A stretch of DNA of 64,000 nt from Didymella arachidicola. Its lineage: Eukaryota; Ascomycota; Dothideomycetes; Pleosporales; Didymellaceae. Each line of letters starts with the position of its first letter. Position 1 is the stretch's first letter. This document shows positions 46,668 through 58,375 of this stretch, one piece after another. The DNA is taken from positions 1,178,001 through 1,242,000 of the forward strand of contig CM049986.1 of the NCBI GenBank assembly GCA_016630955.3, written 5' to 3'. The notes under the pieces are model-generated. The model did no database searches and was not told the origin of the DNA. It saw only the letters and a program-made list of their open reading frames with translations. Position numbers and translations under genes: made by a program.

Positions 46668-49600
46668 TTAGACGTCCATCTGGCCGTGATTGAAGATATC
46701 GTGCTCATTGTTGCTGGGAATCACGCCAGACATTCTGTCGCCGCGTCCGGCTGGCTTGTCCCAGTTGATGTCGTCCTTATCGTCTTCTTCCATGTGGTCG
46801 TTCTCCTGATGAGTCCTGCTGCCCCCGAATTGCTGCTCCATGGTGCTTTCACCAGTGAATGTGAAGCCAGCAAAGTTGGCTTGCATCGTTGGTGAGAGAG
46901 GCGTCGAGGCGGGGTTAATACCAGAGGCCAACGCAGCAGCGCGAGCATTCAGGGATCCATTGCCATTCAGAGCGTTTGTGAACTCGGGATCGAAATTGGA
47001 GACGTCCAATTCTCCCTTGAGCTTAGGCTTGAAAGGTGGCACGACATTCTTCTTCGAAAGTGCATCCCAGTCAATGTCGGCAAAGAATGGGTGCTCCTTC
47101 AGCTCCAAAGCATCTCGGGTGGCCCCGAGTCTGTGTTTTGGGTTCCTGTTGAGAAGACCCTTCACAAAGTTGCGACCCTCAGTGCTTAATGCATCCCTGG
47201 GGAATCTGACCTTTCCGAAAGCAATGTTCTTGTACATCTGCTGGGTGTCTTCGGCGTAGAAGGGGCTCCAACCACAGCACATCTCGAACACTAGCACACC
47301 AAGAGACCAAAAGTCGACCATCTTCGTGTAGCCGTGCTCGTCCAAAAGTACCTCAGGTGCCAGGTATTCGGTAGTACCGCAGAATGTGTTCGTGGTAGCG
47401 TTCTCGGTAAGGTTGGCCTTGGAAAGACCAAAATCGCACAGAGCAATGTGACCATTGGCATCGAGTAGGATGTTCTCGGGCTTCAGATCACGATAGACAA
47501 TGTTGTGCTCGTGCAAATGCTGCAAAGCCAAGATCAGCTCAGCAATGTAGAACTTCGCACGAGCTTCCTGGAAGCGACCTTCTCTTTGAAGATGCCAGAA
47601 GAGCTCACCTCCAGACATGTAGTCGGTAACCAAGTAGAGGTCGGACGGTGTCTGGAAGGAGAACTTCAGCCCCACGATGAATGAAGAGTCAGCCATGGCA
47701 GTCCGGACGAGGATGTTGCGTTCACCCAGAGTGTGTGCAACTTCCTTCTTCTGAACAATGACCTTCTTCGAAAGGACCTTCATGGCGTATATTCGCTTGG
47801 TGTCACGCTTGCGCACCTGGAAGACCTGACCAAATGTGCCCTTGCCGATGAGCTTCAGAATCTCAAAATCTTCGGGGCCGTACGACTTCTTCTCGATCCT
47901 GTGAAAATCAAGTTTGAGGTGAATCTCGCCAGTGACCTTGGCACTCTCGCCCTCGCGGGGCTCAAGGGCAAACCAGCCATCATACGGCTGATCGTACTCA
48001 ATTAGGTTGGGACAGAAGCGGACATGGCCAAGGAAAGCCTCGCCGTTCGCTCGGTCATATACGGAGATGTCGACCTCAGCGTGGTCACCAACGACGTCGC
48101 TGGATTTTGTGAGTATGAGATTCGTGTGGGATTTGTAGGGAACATACAATTCGGCCTCATGCTCCCAAGTTGGATTGGCCGTCTCCTCGAAATTATCCTC
48201 CCTAGTATCAGAGCTGTGACCGCTGTGGCTACTTTGACGGCTCTTCATAGGAATGGCCATCGGCTTTTGCATCTCGCTCTCAGTCCGCCTCATTTGCATA
48301 GGACCGCGGCGGCCCTTGGTATCGTCATACTTTGGCCCGTCCGAAATGTACTCGGCCCACTGGAACTGAATAACGCAGTAGGGATCTGTGCTTGCACGCA
48401 GGTCACGTCCTTCCGTGATAGTCACTGCAAGCTTCCCCTTAGGAGCTCCTACGACCGCTGCGTCCTTGTCCGACTTGTTCGATCCCTTCGACTCTCTTGA
48501 GTTGTTTGATGCAAGCGACGTACGTGATAAGCTCGATGCTGGGGGCTTGCCTTCTTGTGAGCGTGTGCGAGGAGTCTGAGGAGGGGTAGCCTGATTCTGC
48601 GGCGACGTAAAGTCGCCTTCTGTTAGCTTCTCTGTTTCACCGTTCAACTGCGAAGCTGAGGGGGTTCGAGAAGAGGCACTAGGCGCAGGGCTAGGCAGCA
48701 TTGTCTGCTGAGGGGTGACCTTGTCTGTTCTGTCCTTCTCTTTCGATTCCATTGATGCGGCGTCTGAGGAAGCAGGTGCGGGGTTGGGACTTTTTGACGA
48801 AGATTTGCACTGGGGCAAGAGGGAATCACGAACCTGGCCAAAGTAGCTGTGCAGAATACCCGGCAGTCGTTTGTCGGTGGGATCGGGTCGCGGTGTTGAG
48901 GCACCAGGTGGAGTCGAGCTGGTGGAGCCGATTTGATCGTGGCCGTCGTCATCGTGGGTCGCTGCTCTGTGTGGCGTTAGTAGGGCATTGTTGTGGGTCG
49001 ACATTATTGCTGCAGTGTGGGCAGGCGTGTGAGCGTGCACAAGCAGTCACGGGAGATTGCGAGATGTTAATGCTGCTGAGGAAGAGAAACGCTGCGGCGA
49101 AAAGCTGACCCAGGGCACAGGGTGCGTAACGTTGACATCGGCATTCAGCAGCTGCGCTACTGGGTGCCCGCTGGGTGCTGAGCTAAGCGTGGCCGCAAAT
49201 GCCCTTTTGGCGAACTTTGCACCCTCACCACTGCCCAGCGAAATACAACAAAATGCACAAAGAAAACAAGAGTGGCTTACCTCTGGTTGCCCATTGCTTG
49301 CCGCAGCAGGTCGGCTGCGGCTGAGGGAGCGCCAGCGTTGGACGAGGTCATTTTGCCAAACTTGGGCGGCGGGCGGACGGCGGGCTTGGTGGTGTTGGTG
49401 GTGGGAGTGGATTTCTCGTTATTGCTGGCGTTCAAAGTGGACAGGGTGGGCACTGCGCTTTGGGACTTGGTGGACAAGTGACGGCGGGGTCGCGAGGCCT
49501 TGGTGGGAGAGGTGGGAGAGGAGAGTTCAGAAGCGCGGGATACTAGTCCGGGTCGAGCTGGACGAGCATCGACGGCAGCAGCACTGGACGGAATGGTGGT

Positions 49601-49720
49601 GGTTGTTGCCCGGAGACTGGCTCGCGATGTGCTGGCGGTGGATGCTGTGCTGGCAGTACGTACGCTTGAAGTCGCGGGAGACGAAGTGACCAGGTCCATG
49701 TGTTGCAGGCGTGAAGTCAT
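46668..49720 (-). CDS. SCH9: SCH9-type AGC serine/threonine kinase with C2 domain
   Basis: Two minus-strand exons, 49720-49281 and 48966-46668, encode 912 residues. Exon 1 (DLVTSSPATSSVRTASTAST ... AADLLRQAMGNQ) is Ser/Thr-rich; a 314-nt intron joins it in phase to AATHDDDGHDQIG. Residues 323-466 form the C2 domain (KLAVTITEGRDLRASTDPYC, NPTWEHEAELYV). The kinase domain (about 510-775) has GKGTFGQVFQV, AMKVLSKK, YRDLKPENILLD, DFGLSKA and the activation loop TFCGTTEYLAPEV. The hydrophobic motif is NFAGFTFTG (about 842). SCH9 acts below TORC1 in nutrient control of growth, ribosome synthesis and stress resistance. An alternative start at 49,004 (MSTHNNALL) inside the intron would give a shorter protein from a separate transcript. 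The core kinase call is secure; exon 1 is probable. Confidence 0.92.
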
Positions 49721-51262
49721 ATGTAATAGATAATCAACTGGAACCTGGCTCGCTGCGCTAAAACAGCGTTAGCCGCTGTAACGAAATGAGAAAACTCTGC
49801 TAAGGCTTCTATCGGGCCTGCACGAGCGTCGCGCGAAGAAAGACACCCGAGTTCTCCCAGCGGCGGCGGTGAACAGCGCGGTACTTGGGCTGCGTACCTT
49901 TGGGACTCGCAGCGTGGGCCAGCGACAAAAGGGACCTAACAGAGCTAGCAGGACTAACAGCTAACTTGATGCGTAGGGCGGAATCTCGGGAGCCGTTGGG
50001 GATTGCACACCACGGCGGGCAGCGCCTGAGGGATGTACGATATTGGCGGCGCGCGCACTGAGCAGTGATTGAATGAATGGCAGCTGTGCGACATGCTCTG
50101 CGCGCCTTGATGCTCATATGGTCAGAAAGATAGCCAGACGCCGCAGTGACTGCGCAAGATAGGCAAGTGCAGTGCCGCTCAGTCACCTCAACACAAAATC
50201 ATGACTTCGACAACCCGAGCCAGGCAGCGCATTCACTGCCCAGGACGCATCAGCGATTGCACCACCATGCAGCACGCAACCGGCCGCAACCCTGGCGCCT
50301 GCATCTGACAGGGCGAGCACTGGCACGGTTTGTTTGGCATTATTTCACCGCCACTACTGTCATCTGTCGACACCACTCAAGTTGCATTTTAGTCTGTGCA
50401 CGGCGAGCAGCAGGTTGACAACTTGACCGGCTGTCAGGGTCGTTGTTCGTTCGCGTTTTCTGCCGCCCAAGCAGGAGAAGTGCCCTCCCTCGCGCCAAGG
50501 GGATGCAGCACGATGACGAAAAAGTGGACGCGCACCGGCATCGTGGATCGGCGAGCGAGACGACCCTGGCGAAGCGTGCCAATCGTTGAGGAAACTGCTC
50601 GGTGCTGCCGGTGATGCGGCTCCACTCCGCCGTATCAGTCCTTGATCAAGTGGGCAGCGGACGACCTCACAACTGATGTGGTGCACCAAGTGGGATGAAG
50701 TGGTATCCACGAGGTATTGCCCAATCTCCCTGTGCGTCTTGCAGGAACTGCTGTTACAGGAAACAACGCAATGATCCACACCCTTGATGCACCGATGGCG
50801 AGCTGCATGTGCCGCCGCGGGCGTCACGGCCGCGAGGACCCTGAGCTGATAAGCCGCAGGGCGGAATCTTGGTCATTGGGAGGAGCGCGACTCGGGGGAC
50901 TCGAGAGACTCGAGTGACTTTCATGTGATCTGCTGTTTCGAGCAGCTGATATGGACCAGCTGCCTCGGGGAATGGAGAGCACTAAGACTGGAAAGACTGG
51001 AATCTCGAGTCCCCAAAAGAATTTCTGCAGTTCCCAAATAGGTCATTCCCAGCACCAGGTCCGGTGTCCACGTCCAAGGGTGTTACGAATGACACCGGCG
51101 TTGAAATGCGCATGGCCAGCCTTTGATTGGGTGGCTGGTCGGGGAAGGAGCAACTTTGTTCCTGCCATGCGCGGCGCGCCTTCTTTGTATACATAAAAGT
51201 GAAGATCCGCGAGGCGGCGCGCTGCGTTTCGAGACAACCGAAATACTGCGCAAACGACCACC
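49721..51262. promoter_or_regulatory. Divergent promoter region, SCH9 and NC2-beta
   Basis: About 1.5 kb between two genes transcribed away from each other. Several short frames exist on both strands but show no motif. A TATACATAAAAG stretch at 51,187-51,198 lies about 65 bases before the NC2-beta start and may be its TATA element. Confidence 0.5.
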
Positions 51263-51795
51263 ATGTCTGATCGCGAGTTTGGCGGCAACGATGACCTGTC
51301 GCTGCCGAAAGGTGCGTTTCGTGTTGATACATGGGGTCGATTCAGGCAACTAACGCGTCCAGCGACCGTGCAGAAGATTGTGCAAGACATCCTGGCGACG
51401 GAACCCGGCATGACCTTTGCGAAAGATTCACGCGACCTGCTCATAGAATGCTGCGTCGAGTTTATTACGCTCATATCATCTGAAGCCAATGAGATTGCGG
51501 AGAAGGATGCAAAGAAGACAATAGCTTGCGAGCACGTCAAGGCAGCTCTGGAAGAGCTGGACTTTGGAGATTACGTGCCTGCAATTCTCGATGTCGCACA
51601 GGACTACAAGAAGCAGCAACAGGTGCGCGAACCAGTACTCAACATTCAGCCTATACCGATACTAACACATGGTAGAATCGCGAGAAGAAGCAGACCAAGA
51701 TCGAGCAGAGCGGCATGACCGAGGAGGAGCTCATTCGCGCGCAAGAAGAACTGTTCCGCTCGGCGACTGACAAATTCAATTCAGCGCCCTCGTAA
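51263..51795 (+). CDS. NCB2: Negative cofactor 2 beta subunit (Dr1/Ncb2), histone fold
   Basis: Exons 51263-51311, 51363-51622 and 51676-51795 encode 142 residues, close to yeast Ncb2. It begins SDREFGGNDDLSLPKATVQK and continues with the H2B-like histone fold: IVQDILATEPGMTFAKDSRD, LLIECCVEFITLISSEANEI, KKTIACEHVKAALEELDF and GDYVPAILDV. The C-terminal exon carries NREKKQTKIEQSGMTEEELI and an ELFRSATDKF helix. With NC2-alpha it clamps TBP on DNA and blocks TFIIA/TFIIB, repressing or tuning RNA polymerase II start sites. Donors are GTGCG; frames close exactly. Confidence 0.95.
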
Positions 51796-52253
51796 CAGAC
51801 GGCGCCCTAGTGAAGGATGCGATGCAAGCTACGAGGCGTTGAGGGCGTTGACCATACAGGTCTCGGATGGCGTTTGGGACATTAGATGGGACAGAATCAA
51901 GGGCATTCAGACGGCAACTACGGGCCGCAATTCTTCAAAGAGCTGCAAGACAGCCAACGTAATACCAGATGGCAGAAGCCTTTCAGGGCTGCAAAGTTGT
52001 GCAGCCAGTCTAAGGAGCATCCCGCATGCACCGCGTACCTCTGCGTTGATGTTGTAGGAAGGGTCGTACCAAGTGAGGCGCTGTTCAAGGCTGCCCCGCC
52101 GGGCGGTGACGTTGGCTCGCGGCCGCGCCGACCCCACGAACTCCGGCAAACAGCCGCAGCCGCCCACCTTCTGCCTATCACTTGCACCACCACATAGCTC
52201 GATCCTGCATTGAACCTCACACCACAACTGCATACACGAAAATAATCGCCACC
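51796..52253. other. Spacer between NC2-beta and Did2 genes
   Basis: About 460 bases. No gene; the right-hand third is probably the promoter and leader of the Did2 gene, whose ATG lies in GCCACCATG. Confidence 0.5.
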
Positions 52254-53024
52254 ATGTCCGGCCTTGAAAACGCCCTTTTCAATCTCAAGGTCCGCCAGCG
52301 CGGTTGCCTCGGCCCCGTCATGCATGCATACTGATATTCGCAGTTCACAGCCAAGTCGCTGAACCGCCAGTCACTTAAGGCTGGAAAGGAGGAGGCGCAA
52401 GAGAAGGCGAAGCTGGAGAAGGTGCGAAAGCCTCGAACACATCTTGAAGAACTACAACTGATGTCCGCACACCATAGGCTATGAAGCAAGGCCACAACGA
52501 TGTCGCTCGCATCTACGCCCAAAACGCTGTTCGCAAGCAGAACGAGAAGCTCAACCTCCTGCAACTAGCCTCACGGGTTGATGCTGTCGCCGGTCGTGTC
52601 CAGACTGCCGTCACCATGCGTCAGATCACAGGCAACATGATGAAGGTCAACCGTAGCTTAGACGTAGCTATGAAGTCGATGAGTCCTGAGAGGGTACGAT
52701 ACACATCCTCCATAGGCGAAAGAGAAATAGCATTAGACATACCAGCAGTTACTAACCACGGCACAGATCGCCGCTGTCATGGTCGATTTTGAGAAGCAAT
52801 TCGAGAACGTCGACTCCGCAACCGAGCTCTACCAGGACATAACCTCCTCTGCAACCGCGGTCGGGACACCGCAGGAAGATGTCGACCGCATGATGGCACA
52901 AGCTGCGGATAAGGCTGGCGTCGAGCTGCAGTCAGATCTCCAGGAAGCACCGAAGACCAAGGTTGGTCCTACAGAACAGGAGGAGGATGCTTTCACCGAG
53001 CGCCTGCGCGCACTGAGGAACTAG
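52254..53024 (+). CDS. DID2: ESCRT-III associated protein Did2/Vps46 (CHMP1)
   Basis: Exons 52254-52289, 52344-52421, 52478-52693 and 52767-53024 encode 195 residues. The protein opens MSGLENALFNLKFTAKSLNR and continues with the Snf7-type helical hairpin (AMKQGHNDVARIYAQNAVRK, RVDAVAGRVQTAVTMRQITG, NMMKVNRSLDVAMKSMSPER). The acidic middle (VDFEKQFENVDSATE) precedes a C-terminal MIT-interacting motif, EDAFTERLRALRN, which in the family recruits Vps4 and Vta1. It works in disassembly of ESCRT-III at endosomes and in multivesicular body sorting. Length agrees with yeast Did2 (204). Short first exons are typical of this gene. Confidence 0.95.
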
Positions 53025-54184
53025 AGGATAAACAAGACTCGCTTTAACACCGGCGCACCAGGAGTTTGGGAGTAGGAGGAAGATTGCATTTGGACTCCAC
53101 CGGCCTTGACCTTCTAGGTATTACGACTGTACTGTTCCTATATGACGATATTGATAACTCTGAATATCGCTACTTTGCTACAGAAAAGAGATTCGGCTAT
53201 GTTACTGATTCGTTGCTTATCGGTAGTCGTAGCTGCGTTACACCTTTCACCAATATCAAACTTGCCAAGAATCACAATTAGCCACACGATACAGAATCAG
53301 ACACCAAATTTCTCCCCAAAAGCCAGGTAGTGTCCAGTAACGCACTGAGCGGCTATCCGATCCCAGTCCTTCTGCTGCCACACTACTCATTCTTGCGATT
53401 TGCAGACGTTTCTATTTTCGAAATCGACTTCAGCCTTATTGTTTTGCCAAGACAAAAGGTTGGCGTGGGCTATGGCTGACGCCAGTCGACGTCGCTGCAG
53501 AATATGATCGCTCTGATCCTCGACTAGTATGTTTCATCAGTCTTCTTGAGGAGTACGATGTACTACCGGTCCACCATCCCGCGAGCAACGAGAAGCAATT
53601 GAAAGCGGAACAACGAGACAAGGACGATGATGGCTGTAAGGGTTTGCACTGCGAGAGCGACCAAGAAGCCACTCACTCACAGTGCTTGACTGCATTGCCG
53701 ACAGGGACACTGACGACAACATAGATGGACACATCTACGCTTGAGGATCTGTAACACATTGTCACGAAGGTCAGAGGGTATGGTCTTGGGCAAAAGAAGG
53801 AAATTGCAAAAAACATACGACAGCGGGTATTCGCTAGTGGTCACCCACCTAACTACTAATCCGCCGGTACGTTGCTTAAATAGGGCTGAGCGAACGGGAA
53901 GCCTTGTTTTCAACGTCCTATGGTCGTATGTGGAAGACTGGCCAGATCACTATATCTATAATCCTGCAGTTGTTGGGATCAACAGGAGAACTCGTATCAA
54001 TATGACCTCCCGACGCGGTGAAACTGTAAAACCAGGCTGTTTGGACGAACTCAAGCTACTTGGGGCTGTTATATAGAATGCAGATACTAAACACAAAAGG
54101 TGGATGCAAACCGACCATAGTACTGCGGAGGTCTTGTTCACCTCTTTTTAAGACCTCCATGTACATAGATCCCTAAGTTTCCGT
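53025..54184. other. Intergenic region, no supported gene
   Basis: About 1.2 kb between convergent genes. Moderately AT-rich; the only open frames are short and without motifs. Confidence 0.5.
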
Positions 54185-55118
54185 CTAAAAAGGCTTGAGC
54201 GAACTAAGGCTCTTGCTCTCGACTTGCCAGCCATCAGCAGACAAACCTCCAGTGAAGTACTTCGCAGCATTAGCGTCGCCCTTCATGGTCCATAGCAGCC
54301 AATTGAGAATAGCTTTTCCGAACCGTCCACCGTTCGTATCGCCAAGTGTACCTCCGTGACCGACAGGAATGTTACCTTTCCAGACCGGGACACCAGAAGC
54401 CATGTTCCTGTAGTCACGCTCGCCCTGCGACAGCATCAGTTCGATATTTCAGATTCCTCGCGGGGTGTGGAAACTCACATTCTGGTAGGCAATGTCACCG
54501 CTGCCACCCAGTACGAGCAGGACTGGCTTCCTCCAGACGCTTGCAGCGGTGAAGTTGGACAGAAGTCCAGAGCTAATGATACCAATGGTGTCTACACGGT
54601 TGTCCCAGACATTGTCCATAGCCTCAGTTCCCCCACAAGAGAAACCAGCAGCCATTATCTTGCCAGCATCGACGTTCGCGTACGAGCCCTTGCCAGCATT
54701 CGAGGTCACCCAATCAATGGCCGCCTTCATGGTTTGTGAGTTCGAAGTGCCACCACCGTTGGGCGCACCTTCAGCAATAGCTAAGAAGCCATAGCTGGCC
54801 ACTTGTTCGAGAAGGGCCTGGTTGGATCGGCCCTGGTTACTGCAGGCACCGTTACCCCAGACCAACACCGGCATCTTGGTGCTTCCTGTACCCTTGGTGG
54901 GGTAGTAGATGGTGTGATCGCAGAGTGAGTTGTCTATCTTGTAGGTACCAGGGGCATAGGGTCCAGTGCCACTACCTCCCTGTCTCGCTGTTAATCGTAT
55001 GCCTCTATAGATGCCTACAAAAGGCAGATATACATTCTGGCGAGCTTCAATGCCAACAGGAGAAGCAGTGACAGTCAAAGCAAGGTGCCGCGAACGCGAG
55101 GACAGCGGCGTACTTCAT
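54185..55118 (-). CDS. Secreted alpha/beta hydrolase, one-base frameshift in the signal peptide
   Basis: Minus-strand exons 55118-55034, 54979-54479 and 54424-54185. The ATG gives MKYAAVLAFAA, a good signal-peptide start, but the frame then needs a one-base shift to reach ALTVTASPVGIEARQN, the expected end of the signal and propeptide. No ATG exists in the second frame, so the lesion is real or a sequencing error. The first intron (54 nt, a multiple of three, GATTAAC branch) is readable as protein but probably removed, joining RQN to GGSGTGPY. The mature part has PVLVWGNGACSNQG, the nucleophile elbow AAGFSCGGTEAMD with the Ser in GFSCG, and VPVGHGG-like NIPVGHGGTLGD near the expected His. It resembles fungal secreted cutinase/esterase-like hydrolases of unknown substrate. 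Confidence 0.78.
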
Positions 55119-56193
55119 GCTGGCTGGTGGGTGAACTAGTGGCAATGGAGAGGTAGTGAATGAGTATGATGATGATTCACAGAGACCTCCTCAGATCGAA
55201 CTCTTATACTACTTGTTTAGCCATCTCTCGGCCACGACAGGTGCCATCCTAGCCCTCCTAATATATTTGAACATGGAGACCTCCAGGCTTTCAAAATTTT
55301 TGATGAAAGGTCACCAATCGGGCCACAATTGTGCTTCGATTCGTCTCCGGTTGAGGGATCTCGCATGGGAGGTTCCGAGCGCTCGCGGTCGGCTCTGAGC
55401 TACGACTGTACACGGTGTTGTCAGATGAGGCAGATGTAGAGGTTCGTTGGAGCGCTAGTGTTTCAATGGCATAAATGTCGAACGTCGACACTGCCGGAAG
55501 TCAGTGTTGCTCCCTAAAAGCACAATTTAACCACCGGCACCCAGGTCTTGGTATTCGTGAATCTGATTAAATACGGAGGAAGGATCTCGCGTATCGGCGC
55601 CTATGGTCCACACGACGATGTAATTGAAACCCCCTGCCAGTGTGGTGCAGCCATGTAGCTGTTTGCTCGTCCAGATCGAGTTCTTTTATCGGCTGCTCAC
55701 ACACGGCACGGTATCAAATTCACCCACGACAACACATCAACGTCACCTTTATATGATATCGTATGGTCGCTGTGGTATTCGCCGTATCGCTTCTTCTTCC
55801 AATTGGGCGCCGAGAATGTTGCCATTCGCACTTTCTGCAGGAGCGACGAAGTGTCCCCTCTTTACTGGTTTGATAGTTCTGCTGACATGGACGAGTCGTA
55901 GCTGCTTCGTGCATTCTGTTTGCGAAAAGATTGTACCGATCGAGTTCAGCAGGCGTTGAGGTCTTGCGTGTGTTGCAGGTAGTCTCTTTCATGGCAGGAG
56001 TCATAAAGACGTAGGTGTTGAATTCGCTATGTTCAAATATTACGAGGATGCAGAGATCTCTCTCTGTATTGCCTCGCCGACTTTCGTGAGGTGCACCAAA
56101 TTGTCGTTCAGTTGAGCTTGCCCGGATTTGAATACGCAAAATACTACCTACCATGGGTTACCGTGCCGGACGGTTATGTGCCTCGGACGGCTA
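55119..56193. other. Intergenic region, no supported gene
   Basis: About 1.1 kb between the hydrolase start and the left end of transposon 2. No gene is apparent. Confidence 0.5.
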
Positions 56194-56194
56194 C

Positions 56195-56215
56195 CCGTGG
56201 GTTACGACGTGCCGC
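56195..56215 (+). repeat. Left terminal inverted repeat of transposon 2
   Basis: Twenty-one bases, GTGGGTTACGACGTGCC in its core, identical to the reverse complement of 58279-58299. Confidence 0.8.
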
Positions 56216-56284
56216 ACGTCCCCACGTGCCGCCCGCGATCACCAAAACAACGAAATATCCTCAACACCATCAATCAACAACGCG

Positions 56285-58156
56285 ATGACTTTAGAAGATG
56301 CGCTTAGAGATGCACGCGCAGCTGATGCGCGTGGTGAAATTTGCTACCAAAAGATTGCAGATACACATGGTGTTGATCGTTCAACTTTGTCGCGGCGTCA
56401 CCAAGGCGTTCAAGGCTCTATGCAACAGAAGGTAGAACAACAACAAAACCTTACTAACCACGAAGAGCTGGAGCTCGTTGATTACATAGATCAACTCTGC
56501 AGGGAGCACCTTCCTCCTTCGCGCGATATGATTCAACATTTTGCCTCTGTTATCTGCGGATTCGACGTTGGAAAGATGTGGGTTACCTGATTCGTCACCA
56601 AGCATCACGACGCACTCACTCCACGATGGACCTCTGCCATGGCCTCTGAACGTCATGCCGCTGATTCCTATAGCAAGTACAGCTTGTACTTCGACATGCT
56701 AGAGCTCAAAATAGCCGAGAAGAACATACAGCCAGAGCAAACGTACAATATGGATGAGAAGGGCTTCATGATTGGCAGGATAGGCAGGCAGAAACGAGTG
56801 TTTAGCAGGACAAGCTCGGGCAACAAGCGCTTCCGCCAGGCTCTGGAGGACGGCAACAGAGAATGGATTACGCTTATAGCGTGCGTGAGCGCTTCCGGAA
56901 TCGCTCTTCCTCCAGGCCTGATCATGGCGAGTGACAGCGGCAACGTCCAGGACGCATGGGTGCGAGATATCAAGCAATCCAAGCATCGAGTCTTCGTCAC
57001 AGTCACGCAGAGCGGCTGGAGCAACGACGACGCTGGCCTTGGATGGCTGCAACAGGTCTTTGACGAAGAAACAAAGGCCTCCGCACGTCGAATGTGGCGG
57101 TTACTCATCATCGACGGCCACGGCAGCCATATAAGCCGCTCCTTTCTGACCTACTGTCATCAACACAAGATACTTGTGGCGATCTTCCCTCCCCACAGTA
57201 CTCATACGCTCCAGCCAGCCGACGTCGTCCTCTTCAAGCCGCTATCGACAGCATACTCACAGCAATTGACAAGGTGGACTCAGCGCTCTAAGGGCTTGTT
57301 GCCAGTGAAGAAAGGCAGCTTCTTCTCATTATTTTGGCCCGCTTGGCTGCAATCGTTCACTAAAGACAACATAGTCAAAGCCTTTAACACAACAGGCCTT
57401 CACCCGCTCAATCGCGATAAAGTACTCAAGCGCTTTCCCGAAGGAGCTGCTGATCCGTCAACTCCTCCGCCGCCTCCATCAGATACAACAGCACGTAGTT
57501 TAATGAGCGAATTAGACTCTGTTGTGGCGGATAAAAGCTCAGAGGAGGCGCGCGCCCTCCGTCAGAAAGTCCACACACTCGCGATTGATAATGAGCTACT
57601 TCGCAACGAAAATGACGGCCTTAGTGAGTCTCTCACAATTAAGAAGAAGCAGGATAAGAAGAGCAAAACACTCAATTTAGTCAAGCCGGTGTTGGATGAC
57701 TGGGGAGGAGCTCGCTGGTGGTCACCTCGATCGTTCAAGGAAGCCCGCCACAGAGAGCAGATTCTGAAAGAGACTGCGCATGCGGAGGAGCTTGAAAAGG
57801 CCTCAGTGAAGGAGCTCAAGGCTGCGAATAAGCTATACAACGACAAGATCAAAGAACAGAAACGCGAGGCGGCTGCTGCAGCGAAGGTTGTTCGTGACAG
57901 AGAGCGCGCGGAAGAGCGCGCAGCAATTAACGCTCGCAAACTGCAAAGGCAGAAGGATAAAGAAGCTCGCGACGCTCAAAAAGCCTCCCAATTGCTGAAC
58001 AAAGGCAAGCGCAAAGCTTCAACTACTCCTAAGACACCTGCAGCCAAAAAGCGTCGCGTTGTGGCGCCTTGTCGTGGTGCTGTTGCTCCAAGTCCTCCTC
58101 CGCCAGCTCGCACCCACACCACCCGCAGCGGCCGCACCGCTACTCAGAAATATTAA
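56285..58156 (+). pseudogene. Pogo-type transposase with one in-frame TGA
   Basis: Intronless, 624 codons including a TGA at 56588-56590. The N-terminal part has a helix-turn-helix (KIADTHGVDRSTLSRRHQ) and a CENP-B-like unit; the frame then continues directly, KMWVT, stop, FVTKHHDALTPRW. The catalytic core is complete: Asp157 in YNMDEKGF, Asp277 in LLIIDGHGSH and Asp313 in TLQPADVVLF, DD35D. The long C-terminal tail is Lys/Glu/Ala-rich and coiled-coil-like with an NLS-like KKRRVV. The stop is one transition from CGA (Arg). With only one lesion, the copy has not been silent for long, or the base is a sequence error. Confidence 0.88.
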
Positions 58157-58278
58157 TCCCTTACTGTACACTGTCGCATATATTGATGCATCAATCCACC
58201 AAAAAATCTCACAATAATAGCTATTGTACGTGGCTCAATAACCTCATTCCTGAAAAGTGACTGAGGGTGGTTAGGCGG

Positions 58279-58299
58279 GCGGCACGTCGTAACCCACGG
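58279..58299 (-). repeat. Right terminal inverted repeat of transposon 2
   Basis: Reverse-complement partner of 56195-56215, followed by TA at 58300-58301. Confidence 0.8.
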
Positions 58300-58375
58300 T
58301 AATGCGTGGGGGTTTGAATGACAAAAGCATGGCGTCGTACCCCAATCGAAGTTGCGACCGCTCGGATACATAACA

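Larger units (their letters stand above)
56194..58299 (+). mobile_element. Pogo-type DNA transposon 2, transposase inactivated
   Basis: About 2.1 kb long. The outermost 21 bases (starting CCGTGGG at 56195) match the reverse complement ending at 58299; beyond that the repeats diverge. TA flanks both sides (56192-56193 and 58300-58301), with one extra C at the left junction. The right end lies 76 bp before the ATG of the Zn2Cys6 gene, so it replaces that gene's proximal promoter or leader. It is a different subfamily from transposon 1 by repeats and protein. Confidence 0.85.
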
